Source of the DNA: Sutcliffiella horikoshii
GTDB lineage: Bacteria > Bacillota > Bacilli > Bacillales > Bacillaceae_I
Length of the DNA: 64,000 nucleotides
Reading direction: 5' to 3'
Assembly (NCBI RefSeq): GCF_019931755.1
Contig: NZ_CP082918.1
Span: forward strand, 2,584,001 to 2,648,000
Shown: piece by piece, positions 25,120-33,455 of the stretch
Numbering within the stretch: the first letter of the stretch is position 1
Layout: every line of letters starts with the position of its first letter
Notes under the pieces: model-generated
Database searches by the model: none
What the model was told of the DNA's origin: nothing
The model's input: the letters and a program-made list of their open reading frames with translations, nothing else
Made by a program: the position numbers and the translations under genes

Positions 25120-25722
25120 TCACTCTTTCACTTCCACCTCAATATCCACTGGCTCGCTGTCATCCAACAGGTTCTTCAAGGTTACCTTATACAAGCCCTC
25201 ACCCTGTTCCGTCACTTCCTCGACGTGCCATGGATACCCGGCTTCCACTTCTTCTAATGCCTTGGCAATAGCCTTTTGTTCTAATTCATCCTGCTCTTCA
25301 TCCACCACCACTTTAATGGCGCCAGACTGGGCTGGAAAGGATTCTGCTACAATGCCAGAGTTCCAAACAGTCACTTTCATTCCGACCATAATATTAGCTG
25401 CTTCCAACGGCTCACCTGCAGAGTTTTCCACTTTTGTGCTTTCTTCAAGGGTATACATAGTTGCAGAGGTGCCTGAACCGCCGCTACTAGGGTGCTGACC
25501 TGTCACTAAAATACGTGTTTGACCTTCATTTGAAATTGAAACGATATAGCCTGTTAAGTCCTCCACTGCCTGATCATCAACATCCACCGGTTCTTCATTA
25601 GGCGCTTCTTCATCAGAACCAGGATTGGATCCTGAACTGCTATTGTCGTTTCCACCTGTTGTTCCACAACCGAATAAAAGAAGGAAACAAGCCAGCAATG
25701 ACATGAATTTTATTGTTTTCAT
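25120..25722 (-). CDS. Lipoprotein, DUF3221-like
   Basis: The 200-residue precursor has a lipoprotein signal with LLFGC (Cys19), then a flexible acidic linker rich in G, S, N, E and P (about 20-55). A compact domain beginning at LTGYIVSISNEGQTRILVTG follows. That opening and VGMKVTVWNSGIVAESFPAQ fit DUF3221. The C-terminal 60 residues (YPWHVEEVTEQGEGLYKVTL) form a second small module. It is surface exposed; the role is unknown. Confidence 0.8.
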   Translation of the reverse strand: MKTIKFMSLLACFLLLFGCGTTGGNDNSSSGSNPGSDEEAPNEEPVDVDDQAVEDLTGYIVSISNEGQTRILVTGQHPSSGGSGTSATMYTLEESTKVENSAGEPLEAANIMVGMKVTVWNSGIVAESFPAQSGAIKVVVDEEQDELEQKAIAKALEEVEAGYPWHVEEVTEQGEGLYKVTLKNLLDDSEPVDIEVEVKE

Positions 25723-25773
25723 CCTCTTTTCACCTCTTGCTCAATTGGACGGATAAGACAATGAAAGGTTACA

Positions 25774-26565
25774 CTATTTTTGTCGAAAGGCCTTGCCGCC
25801 GAATTTTTCCACCACACCAGGAAACACCTGATACAGTTTGCTGGCCATGTTCATCCAACCAGGAAGATTAATTTCCCGGGTACGAGTGAACATCGCATCT
25901 GCTATCCGTTTGGCCACATATTCAGGCTCAAGCATCCACTTATCCACCTTTTGCTTATAGCTACCAGATGAATCGGCGATATCAAAAAACTCCGTCCGAA
26001 TTGGACCAGGATTAACGGATGTTACAAAAATATTCGTATCATAAAGCTCCATTCGCATGCTATTAGTGAAACCCAGAACCGCATGCTTCGTTGCTGCATA
26101 TACACTTGATTTAGGGGTCGCAATTTTCCCCGCCTGTGAAGCAATATTGATGATATGACCTTGATTTTGCTCGAGCATGGACGGCAAAACCATCTTCGTA
26201 CAGGCAATTAATCCATACACATTGACCTCAAACATCCCACTCATGTCATCAAGGGAAAGATCAGCAATATCATCAAATTTCCCGTACCCAGCATTGTTCA
26301 CCAACACATCCACAGCAGGAATATCGGTCATCAATCGCTTGAAAGTATGCTCGATATCTGCCTGTTTTCGAACATCAAGTTGATAAAAAGGAGCCTCTAT
26401 TTGATGGTTCAACTTTATTTGAGCTGCCACTTGCTCCAACTTATCCAAGGATCGTGCCATGAGTACCGGTGTCGCCCCTCGCTTGGCAACCTCAAGAGCA
26501 AGTGCTTTTCCAATTCCACCTGAAGCACCAGTAATAACGATATATTTACCTTGAAGACTAGCCAT
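25774..26565 (-). CDS. yqjQ: YqjQ short-chain dehydrogenase
   Basis: The 263-residue classical SDR has the cofactor motif TGASGGIGKA (12-21), NNAGYG, catalytic Ser in INIASQAG and the YAATKHA active site (Tyr-x3-Lys), then NPGPIRTEF. The arginine after motif 1 suggests NADP preference. It follows the yqjP gene by 3 bp, with its ribosome binding site inside yqjP, so the two are one operon as in B. subtilis. The substrate is not known. Confidence 0.9.
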   Translation of the reverse strand: MASLQGKYIVITGASGGIGKALALEVAKRGATPVLMARSLDKLEQVAAQIKLNHQIEAPFYQLDVRKQADIEHTFKRLMTDIPAVDVLVNNAGYGKFDDIADLSLDDMSGMFEVNVYGLIACTKMVLPSMLEQNQGHIINIASQAGKIATPKSSVYAATKHAVLGFTNSMRMELYDTNIFVTSVNPGPIRTEFFDIADSSGSYKQKVDKWMLEPEYVAKRIADAMFTRTREINLPGWMNMASKLYQVFPGVVEKFGGKAFRQK

Positions 26566-26568
26566 CGT

Positions 26569-27546
26569 TTACTTCCCTCCTGCTGTATATGTATAGGGCT
26601 TTGATGTTGCATCTTCTACAATCAAACCCTTATCAAGAAGATAATCAACCTGGCCGATCGTTTCAGAAAGTGTCAGTAGCAATTGTTTTTCATAGACAGA
26701 TTTGAAAAGGTACTGACAGATTTCATAGACAGTTGCAGGTTGATTTTGAAGAAATTTCAATACCTTGTTGGCACGTTTATCTTGTTGTTTCAATCGGGTC
26801 TCTAATAACTCGGGTGCATTTCCCACAATATCACCATGTCCTGGCAGTACCCGTTTAATCGGCAAACGTCTCATTTTTTCAATAGAGTGTATGTATTCAA
26901 GCATTGCTTTTTTCCGTTCCGTTTCATCCACATAAGGAGGCTCTACCAATGGATTTGGTGAGATATCCGCTAAAATCAAATCTCCACCGATTAATGTTCC
27001 ACTCTTTTCATCAAATAGAACAAGATGGCTGCTTGCATGTCCTGGTGTTTCCATGATGCGCCAATTTGCCAAACCGTCCAGGCGGTCACCTTCTCCAACG
27101 AAAGAAGTGAGCCCCCTGTGGCAAGCAAAGCGTAAAGGCTTATCAATGGCATCCAATACAGGATAAAAGCGTTCCTCTACCCCCATTCGCTCAAACAGCT
27201 CTTTATAGTAAGCTTCATGAGTGGAAAAGTAACGATGATCCTGCGTCATCCAAGGATGTGCACGCTTGTGCCCGTAAACAGGAATATTGGAAGGAAAATA
27301 ATCAAGCAAACCAACATGATCTGGGTGGTGATGCGTCACAACTACTTGATCAATGTCTAAAACCTTCAGTCCATGACTGCTCAACTCGCGCTGAAAAACT
27401 TCCCAAGCTTCCATCGTTTTCACACCAGCGTCCACTAAAGTCACTTTATCAGTAATGATAATGTAAGTATGTACGTCCCCAACCGCAAACGGAGTCGGGA
27501 TTGTAATTTGTTTGATCTCTTGCTTACAAGAAACGTCGTTCATCAT
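26569..27546 (-). CDS. yqjP: YqjP metallo-beta-lactamase-fold hydrolase
   Basis: The 325-residue protein has the zinc motif THHHPDH (near 91-97), later ligands in TPGHASSH and GGDLI, and VLPGHGD. This is the glyoxalase II/RNase J-like fold, with an additional C-terminal winged-helix region (about 255-320) as in the LACTB2-like group. It is transcribed with yqjQ. It may hydrolyse a thioester or phosphodiester; no substrate is established. Confidence 0.88.
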   Translation of the reverse strand: MMNDVSCKQEIKQITIPTPFAVGDVHTYIIITDKVTLVDAGVKTMEAWEVFQRELSSHGLKVLDIDQVVVTHHHPDHVGLLDYFPSNIPVYGHKRAHPWMTQDHRYFSTHEAYYKELFERMGVEERFYPVLDAIDKPLRFACHRGLTSFVGEGDRLDGLANWRIMETPGHASSHLVLFDEKSGTLIGGDLILADISPNPLVEPPYVDETERKKAMLEYIHSIEKMRRLPIKRVLPGHGDIVGNAPELLETRLKQQDKRANKVLKFLQNQPATVYEICQYLFKSVYEKQLLLTLSETIGQVDYLLDKGLIVEDATSKPYTYTAGGK

Positions 27547-27629
27547 AATCCCCTTTTAATTCGTTTTAGTATTTATATATGTAAGTAATGTACAATAAAA
27601 TTATAACGGAATAATAGACCCAAAACAGC

Positions 27630-27649
27630 AATTGAATAACCATTCAATT
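27630..27649. promoter_or_regulatory. Palindrome upstream of yqjP
   Basis: AATTGAAT and ATTCAATT are perfect 8-bp arms around AACC, lying 84 bp upstream of yqjP in its promoter region. It could be an operator for a dimeric repressor. The owner is unknown. Confidence 0.35.
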
Positions 27650-27804
27650 ATAGAATGCACTAAATAAGGGAAAAAAGAAAGGGGTATTCCTGAATAACTA
27701 ATAAAATTTCCCAGTTCATTTTTTTGAAATAACGTCAACGGCTGCATAGGAATTTCGGTTCAGCTTTCTCCAAAAAAAATTAAACAATCGTGACAAATAT
27801 CCCC

Positions 27805-27833
27805 TTGACTTTCCCCCCCTTCCGATGGATAAT
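27805..27833 (+). promoter_or_regulatory. SigA-type promoter of the proI leader
   Basis: TTGACT (27805-27810) and GATAAT (27828-27833) are spaced by 17 bp, ahead of the T-box leader. Confidence 0.75.
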
Positions 27834-27875
27834 GTATAAAATTACAAATGATAACGTGACGAATGGGACCAATAG

Positions 27876-28083
27876 AATGCTGCAAGATGAAAAGAGATGG
27901 AGGTTCACCGGCTGAAAGGCCTCCTCATCCCCTGCACTTTTGAACCTACCCAGGAACAATCAGGCAAACCTGATCGCCCTCCCACGATACGGGAATTAAA
28001 GTTGGGTTCAACTAACCAATTAAGGTGGTACCGCGGATAAGACCTATCCGTCCTTTTCTATAGGACAGATAGGTCTTTTTTCT
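27876..28083 (+). promoter_or_regulatory. Proline T-box riboswitch
   Basis: The leader of proI has the T-box core AAGGTGGTACCGCGG (28022-28036), which pairs with the tRNA acceptor end. A terminator follows (AAGACCTATC pairing with GATAGGTCTT, 28039-28077, then T-run). The upstream stem I is a long hairpin whose 3' side holds GAACCTACC; the CCT at 27945-27947 is the likely specifier codon for proline. Uncharged tRNA-Pro should stabilise the antiterminator and switch on proI, which suits a proline-synthesis gene. Confidence 0.93.
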
Positions 28084-28106
28084 ATTCTTAAAGGAGCGTG
28101 TTAACG

Positions 28107-28946
28107 ATGAAGATAGCATTTATAGGGGCGGGATCCATGGCTGAAGCGATTATGGCCGGACTGCTGAAACAGGAAATCTGCACAAAAGAGAATATAAGGG
28201 TGACAAATAAACAAGATCAACAACGGCTTGAAAGCCTTAAAAATAAATATGGCGTATCCACTATGGAAAATAAAGAAGCAGCTGTAAAAGATGCAAATGT
28301 AATTTTCTTGGCCATGAAACCTAAAGACGCAAAAGATGGGATACAATCCATTAAATCGTATGTAACAAAAGACCAGCTTATTGTTTCTGTACTGGCAGGC
28401 ATCTCAACTGACGTCATCCAAGATCTTTTCGAACAAGAGTTACGTGTCATCCGCTCCATGCCAAATACGTCAGCAGCCATTGGACTATCTGCGACTGCCA
28501 TTGCAAAAGGCTCCTTTGCTACTGAAAGCGACCTGGCGCTAGTACAATCGTTGTTCTCAGCAATCGGTCTATGCACCATTGTGGAAGAAGACCAACTTCA
28601 TGCCGTCACAGGCGTTTCCGGAAGCGGTCCTGCCTATATCTATTACATTGCAGAAGCGATGGAAAAAGCAGCATTGGCTCAAGGTTTGGATATAGATGTT
28701 GCCAAAAAACTTGTCAGTCAGACCTTGATTGGAGCTGCTCATATGCTTCAAGAAACAGATAAAGATGCAGAAGTCTTAAGAAAAGAAGTAACAAGTCCAG
28801 GCGGAACGACACAGCGAGGGATTTCATTGCTAGATGAACGAAAAGTCTCCGAGGCATTCGAGAGCTGTATTGAAGGAGCGACAGAGCGATCCAGAGAGAT
28901 GGGAGAGGAAATGGCTGAGAAGTTGAAGGAGAAAGCGTCGAAATAA
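28107..28946 (+). CDS. proI: Pyrroline-5-carboxylate reductase ProI
   Basis: The protein of about 279 residues has an N-terminal NAD(P)-binding motif (IAFIGAGSMAEAI) and the C-terminal P5CR dimerisation signature around residues 220-245 (VTSPGGTTQRGI). It catalyses the last step of proline synthesis, P5C to proline. AAGGAG is 10 nt before the ATG at 28107; a GTG at 28098 abuts it. Control by the proline T-box distinguishes this copy as biosynthetic. Position next to yqjP/yqjQ matches B. subtilis proI (yqjO). Confidence 0.95.
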   Translation: MKIAFIGAGSMAEAIMAGLLKQEICTKENIRVTNKQDQQRLESLKNKYGVSTMENKEAAVKDANVIFLAMKPKDAKDGIQSIKSYVTKDQLIVSVLAGISTDVIQDLFEQELRVIRSMPNTSAAIGLSATAIAKGSFATESDLALVQSLFSAIGLCTIVEEDQLHAVTGVSGSGPAYIYYIAEAMEKAALAQGLDIDVAKKLVSQTLIGAAHMLQETDKDAEVLRKEVTSPGGTTQRGISLLDERKVSEAFESCIEGATERSREMGEEMAEKLKEKASK

Positions 28947-28953
28947 GTCCATG

Positions 28954-29006
28954 AAAAAACATAGCACTTTGAAAGGTTACTCCAACTTTTCAAAGTGCTG
29001 TGTTTT
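28954..29006 (+). terminator. Terminator of proI
   Basis: ACATAGCACTTTGAAA pairs with TTTTCAAAGTGCTGTGT (one wobble) and is followed by TTTT. Confidence 0.85.
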
Positions 29007-29017
29007 AATTGCCCAAT

Positions 29018-29614
29018 CTAAAAACTATCATTCTCGCTTCTGATAAGAACTCCGGATGACGCATCATAAATCTCTTTATAGATAAATGAACATTCGTCCT
29101 TATCAGAACAATCAATGTAAATGTACTCTAAAGTTAATGCAGGACTTCTAGTACCGCTCATATTCCCGGCATTAATATTGGTGTGATAAGGCTCTGTAAA
29201 ATATGTCCGCTTTAGTGTTATATCACCCTCAGTGATGGATTGTAATCGTTCAAAGCTCCGAGCCACATGCTTGTCCCACCCCTCAGGGAAAATACGTTCT
29301 TTTACAATGGAATTAGAGATTTGCGCATGCGTCATCATCACACCTAAAAGCACCAAATATGCCGAGCAAATATAAAGAATTAGTCGAAGAGGCTTCCAAC
29401 GGACGGACTTATTTCGAAAGGCATGCAAAGCATTCCAAATAGGAATAAGTATCCACATTAATAAAGGTAGGCCAAAAAAAGAACCGATAATGGTTACTTG
29501 GCCGTATGTATCTAATGGGTGAGCAGGATTAAAGATAATAAAAATAAAGTAATATATCCAAATATATATGGTGGCCTTAAAACACAGTGATAACTCGTTT
29601 CCTATAAAACGCAC
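29018..29614 (-). CDS. Membrane protein with extracellular C-terminal domain, unknown
   Basis: The 198-residue protein has three hydrophobic helices (about 10-29, 40-62, 76-97), then about 100 mostly polar residues that include a cysteine pair (DCSDKDEC). No family is recognised. It starts with GTG at 29614, with GAGG 7 nt upstream, and lies 24 nt downstream of the NUDIX gene, probably cotranscribed. Confidence 0.7.
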   Translation of the reverse strand: MRFIGNELSLCFKATIYIWIYYFIFIIFNPAHPLDTYGQVTIIGSFFGLPLLMWILIPIWNALHAFRNKSVRWKPLRLILYICSAYLVLLGVMMTHAQISNSIVKERIFPEGWDKHVARSFERLQSITEGDITLKRTYFTEPYHTNINAGNMSGTRSPALTLEYIYIDCSDKDECSFIYKEIYDASSGVLIRSENDSF

Positions 29615-29638
29615 GTGAAATCCTCAACTTTATAAAAT

Positions 29639-30151
29639 TTAACGATTTCCTCCACATACACTCCCCATTTCCAGACAATTCTCTAAAACCGCTTGATACA
29701 CTTTGTTCCACCCTCCATAATAATTCGATACCTCTGCAGGCTTAATAAATAGCCTTTCCGTAGATTCATGTTCTGCCCTAAAACTATGAAACTTCGTAAT
29801 ATCCATTCTATAAAAAACCTGATATCCAACTTTCGGATAAGGACTGTCCTCGTTCCAGTTTGGGTTATTATGATGATCGACCACTATGGAACCAAGCAAG
29901 CTGCAATCTCCTTCCACATATCCCTCCTCCATTGCTTCTCTTTGAAAACACATTTCTGGGGTTTCATTGAGTTCGATATGTCCACCAGGAAAGTCCCACC
30001 CTCTATCTATGAGGTTGACCAGCATCAACTTATCCTGATAAAAGCAATAGCCGTGAACGCTAGTAATCAGATTTCTTGGCGGAAGTTGAGACTGCTTTTC
30101 CCAGGTTAATTGAACGATTGAATCGCCCCACGTTACTCGAATAGATGTCAT
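29639..30151 (-). CDS. NUDIX hydrolase
   Basis: The 170-residue protein has the Nudix box GGHIELNE...REAMEEG (about 56-78), preceded by a typical GWDFPGG strand. It hydrolyses a nucleotide-linked substrate that cannot be predicted. It is first of a pair with the membrane protein, and repeat array A2 lies directly upstream. Confidence 0.85.
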   Translation of the reverse strand: MTSIRVTWGDSIVQLTWEKQSQLPPRNLITSVHGYCFYQDKLMLVNLIDRGWDFPGGHIELNETPEMCFQREAMEEGYVEGDCSLLGSIVVDHHNNPNWNEDSPYPKVGYQVFYRMDITKFHSFRAEHESTERLFIKPAEVSNYYGGWNKVYQAVLENCLEMGSVCGGNR

Positions 30152-30231
30152 GCGTCATACCCCTATCATTAATCATATATATAAATTTTAACATAATTAA
30201 CCAATAAATAATGGTTATTTACACAAAAACG

Positions 30232-30562
30232 CAGTTACCAAGGTCTTCATCTCGGCGGTGAAGACCTCTCTTCTCCTTTTTTCTCGTGACTGAGGTCTTC
30301 ATCATGACCATGAGGACCTCTCTTCTCTTTTTAACTTGTCACTGAGGTCTTCATCACGACTATGAGGACCTCTCTTCCTCCTTTTCCTCGTCACCGAGGT
30401 CTTCATCATGACCATGAGGACCTCTCTTCTCTTTTTAACTTGTCACTGAGGTCTTCATCACGACTATGAGGACCTCTCTTCCTCCTTTTCCTCGTCACCG
30501 AGGTCTTCATCACGACTATGAGGACCTCTCTTCTCTTTTTCCCTCGTCACTCACGTCTTCAT
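30232..30562. repeat. Tandem hairpin array A2, six 52-bp units
   Basis: AGGTCTTCAT or a close variant starts at 30241, 30293, 30345, 30397, 30449, 30501 and 30553, an exact 52-bp period. Each unit reads: arm ATGAGGACCTC, a pyrimidine-rich loop of 23 nt, arm GAGGTCTTCAT, linker of 7 nt (CATGACC or CACGACT). The unit is the same as in array A1, 29 kb away. Two unit types alternate, and a 104-bp block (30303-30406) is repeated in the next 104 bp. It fills the gap between the NUDIX start and the yqjN terminator. Confidence 0.93.
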
Positions 30563-30609
30563 CCCGACTATCAAGAATTATCCAAACAACCATTTCACAA
30601 TTCCGAAGA

Positions 30610-30653
30610 ATAAAAAGCCTGTCCAGAAAGACTAAGGCTCTCCAAACAGGCTT
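30610..30653 (-). terminator. Terminator of yqjN
   Basis: Minus strand: AAGCCTGT pairs with ACAGGCTT around a 23-nt loop and is followed by TTTATTC. Confidence 0.8.
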
Positions 30654-30659
30654 ACACCA

Positions 30660-32261
30660 TTATAAATTCTTCACAAAATCAGCCAATATCGGCGGGAATT
30701 CTTCAAAAGAAAATTTCACATTCAATCTTTCCGTCCATTGATGAGGGTCTTTCCCAACCGGCCCCAAATTGAACACCGGCATCTGCAATGCTTCCATCTC
30801 TGCAAAAGGTAACGAGTATGTCGTCCCATACACTGGAATATTATATGGAAGTCGATCTTTTGCAGAAAAGTCCCCCTTACCTATGAAACTCAAATCGCAT
30901 AAGCCTGAGAAATAGCGCTGTTCATTAAATTCAACATCCGCATCTACTTTCCACTTCTGAATAAACTCTCGGGCAGAATCCAATAACTCCTTATTGTCCG
31001 TTGCCACAGCAGGATAATATGGTGGTGCAAAAAACAGAATGATCATCGGCCCTAAATCCTTGCATAAGGAGGCCACTTCTTCTACAACTTTGATGGACTG
31101 CTCTCTTTCATCTAAATGTGAGTTGGATACAATTACCGAAGAAATTCTCATATCCATTTCCTGATCCCCATGAATGGCCTTTGCTTTTTCCAGAATTTCT
31201 TCATAGGTATATACCGCTACGTCCACAGGCATTTCCGTAAAAGATGTGAACCGTTTAAATTGCTCGGCTTTCCCTTTGCAAAATTCATTGATATTCTTAG
31301 CGGCCTGCTTTGCTATACGAAGGAAATCTGCTTCCCAACTGGTGAGCGATTTTTCCATAAACAAGACATTATATAACGTCACAGCGGTGTGAGGAATTTG
31401 GACGGAATACTCCGTTTTCAAATCCTTTTGGATCAAGCTAGTAGGAGGTGGTGTCACTTCCGCACCCACCTGTTCACACAAATCTGTATTCCACTCCATC
31501 AGTTTTTGTATCTCTGAAACCATTAAATTAGCATTCAGACCAGCCAAGGGTTCTCCAACATGCGTTTCTTTTCCGTAGCAGAAAAATCCCGGCAAGATCT
31601 TTCCGATGGCACCGGTATAAAGATAAAGGTTGTTATCTCCAGGGTATTTTTGAAACATCGGTTCAGAATTGACGCATGCTTTATAGTTCAGTCCGTGTCT
31701 GGAAGCGAGTTCCGTTAAAGATGGCAAAGCCTGAAGCATCCCTTGTGAGTTCACTTCTTCATCCGGAACAGCCAATAGGAGCAGGTTTACATCCCATTTC
31801 TCCTCAATCGCTTTTTCGAGGAGAGACATTTGAAGAGCCAGTCCCGCTTTCATATCCATGACCCCTCTACCAAACAACCAATCTCCTGATAGAAGGTGTT
31901 CCTTTGCTTCAGCAGGAAGCGCATCTACATTGTTCTCAAGTTCACGCGTCAGCTCAACCGGTTGGAATGCCAAATCCTTTAGAAAGCCGTAATCCTCCAC
32001 TCCTACCACATCAAAATGACTGACAAGCACAATCGTTTCTTTCTTTTCAGATTGCTTCATTAAAGCGGTTACAAAAGAACGCCCATCCTCCATACGATGA
32101 AGCTCCAGATTACCAGGGTTCTCTTGGAAATAATCCAGATGATTCAGTTGATAATAAATAAAGGAAGCTAAGCGCTTCTCTTCCCCGGATAATGTCACAC
32201 TTCCGTGCTGGACAAGGGATACAAGTAGATTTGTCAACTGCTCTTTCGTTTGCCAGTGCAT
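30660..32261 (-). CDS. yqjN: YqjN, RocB-like M20 metallohydrolase
   Basis: The 533-residue protein belongs to the M20 family in the RocB-like branch. Zinc-site segments are VLVSHFDVVG (first His/Asp), GRGVMDMKAG (bridging Asp) and VPDEEVNSQG (Glu pair). The long insertions and length match B. subtilis YqjN. RocB is linked to arginine use, but its chemistry is not settled. It is divergent from namA, as in B. subtilis. Confidence 0.88.
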   Translation of the reverse strand: MHWQTKEQLTNLLVSLVQHGSVTLSGEEKRLASFIYYQLNHLDYFQENPGNLELHRMEDGRSFVTALMKQSEKKETIVLVSHFDVVGVEDYGFLKDLAFQPVELTRELENNVDALPAEAKEHLLSGDWLFGRGVMDMKAGLALQMSLLEKAIEEKWDVNLLLLAVPDEEVNSQGMLQALPSLTELASRHGLNYKACVNSEPMFQKYPGDNNLYLYTGAIGKILPGFFCYGKETHVGEPLAGLNANLMVSEIQKLMEWNTDLCEQVGAEVTPPPTSLIQKDLKTEYSVQIPHTAVTLYNVLFMEKSLTSWEADFLRIAKQAAKNINEFCKGKAEQFKRFTSFTEMPVDVAVYTYEEILEKAKAIHGDQEMDMRISSVIVSNSHLDEREQSIKVVEEVASLCKDLGPMIILFFAPPYYPAVATDNKELLDSAREFIQKWKVDADVEFNEQRYFSGLCDLSFIGKGDFSAKDRLPYNIPVYGTTYSLPFAEMEALQMPVFNLGPVGKDPHQWTERLNVKFSFEEFPPILADFVKNL

Positions 32262-32278
32262 CTCCCATCCTCCTCTAG

Positions 32279-32310
32279 ATAGTAGTATTTTGCTCCTATC
32301 ATACTACTAT
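32279..32310. promoter_or_regulatory. Inverted repeat in the yqjN-namA intergenic region
   Basis: ATAGTAGTAT (32279-32288) and ATACTACTAT (32301-32310) are perfect 10-bp arms with a 12-bp centre, just upstream of the namA promoter and within the yqjN leader. It is a candidate operator for both genes. Confidence 0.45.
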
Positions 32311-32334
32311 TTTCAAGAATTGAACACCTATCTT

Positions 32335-32363
32335 TTGGTGGCAGCAAAAACGTTTGATATAAT
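32335..32363 (+). promoter_or_regulatory. Promoter of namA
   Basis: TTGGTG and TATAAT with a 17-bp spacer; the -10 matches fully, the -35 only in TTG. Confidence 0.6.
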
Positions 32364-32399
32364 ATTTTAGGAACTCGAAATATATAGGAGGAATCATTT

Positions 32400-33416
32400 A
32401 TGAAATCAGCATTATTTTCCCCATATACAGTAAAAGGTGTCACACTGAAAAATCGGATCGTCATGTCCCCCATGTGCATGTATTCCAGTCATAATGAAGA
32501 CGGGCATGTTCAAGATTGGCATATGACTCACTATGTATCACGCGCAGTCGGCCAAGTAGGACTGATTATGGTAGAAGCAACAGCTGTCCAGCCACAAGGA
32601 AGAATTTCTCCACAAGACCTTGGAATTTGGAATGACGAACATATTCAAGGCTTCCAAGAACTAAATAGGCAAATCAAGGTCCATGGATCCAAAACGGCCA
32701 TCCAGCTTGCTCATGCCGGCAGAAAAGCAATGGTAGACGGCGATATTTATGCACCAACCGCGTTGGCATTTAACGAAAAAATGAAAACTCCGTTGGAAAT
32801 GTCTACAGAAGATATAAAAGAAACGATCGCTGCATTTGTCGAAGGCGCAAAGCGTTCTAAGGAAGCAGGATTTGATATTATTGAACTTCACGGTGCTCAT
32901 GGATATTTAATCAATGAATTCCTATCACCTCTTACGAACAAACGTAAAGATGAATACGGTGGAAGTACAGAAAATCGCTATCGCTTCCTTCGTGACATCA
33001 TTGATGGCGTAAATGAAGTATGGGACGGACCATTATTTGTCCGTGTATCAGCTAATGACTATCACTCTGAAGGCTTAACAGCAGAAGACTATGTAACATA
33101 TGCAAAATGGATGAAGGAGCAAGGAGTGGACCTTGTAGATGTCAGCTCAGGTGCGGTGGTGCCGGCAGCGATTGATGTGTACCCTGGCTACCAGGTTGGT
33201 TTTGCAGAAACGATCAAGTCCGGTGCTGCTATTGATGCAGGTGCGGTTGGACTGATCACTTCTGGTTTACAAGCGGAAGAAATATTAAGAAATAACCGTG
33301 CAGATTTAATCTTTGTTGCAAGGGAACTATTGCGTGACCCTTACTGGCCAAGAACAGCTGCAAAAGAACTTGGTGTTGAGATTGAATCTCCAAAACAATA
33401 TGATCGTTCTTGGTAA
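32400..33416 (+). CDS. namA: NADPH dehydrogenase NamA (YqjM, old yellow enzyme)
   Basis: The 338-residue TIM-barrel flavoenzyme is collinear with B. subtilis YqjM. Cys26 in MSPMCMYSS tunes the flavin, the catalytic pair His164/His167 lies in [13 protein letters not shown], and the C-terminal arginine finger is in YDRSW. It reduces activated C=C bonds with NADPH and is linked to detoxification of electrophiles. AGGAGG precedes the ATG and a terminator follows directly. Confidence 0.96.
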   Translation: MKSALFSPYTVKGVTLKNRIVMSPMCMYSSHNEDGHVQDWHMTHYVSRAVGQVGLIMVEATAVQPQGRISPQDLGIWNDEHIQGFQELNRQIKVHGSKTAIQLAHAGRKAMVDGDIYAPTALAFNEKMKTPLEMSTEDIKETIAAFVEGAKRSKEAGFDIIELHGAHGYLINEFLSPLTNKRKDEYGGSTENRYRFLRDIIDGVNEVWDGPLFVRVSANDYHSEGLTAEDYVTYAKWMKEQGVDLVDVSSGAVVPAAIDVYPGYQVGFAETIKSGAAIDAGAVGLITSGLQAEEILRNNRADLIFVARELLRDPYWPRTAAKELGVEIESPKQYDRSW

Positions 33417-33421
33417 TAGAA

Positions 33422-33455
33422 ACGGCCACTCTTCGTGAGTGGCCGCTTTCTTTTA
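33422..33455 (+). terminator. Terminator of namA
   Basis: CGGCCACTC and GAGTGGCCG form a 9-bp stem with TTCGT in the loop, then TTTCTTTT. It slightly overlaps the end of the convergent coiled-coil gene. Confidence 0.9.
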
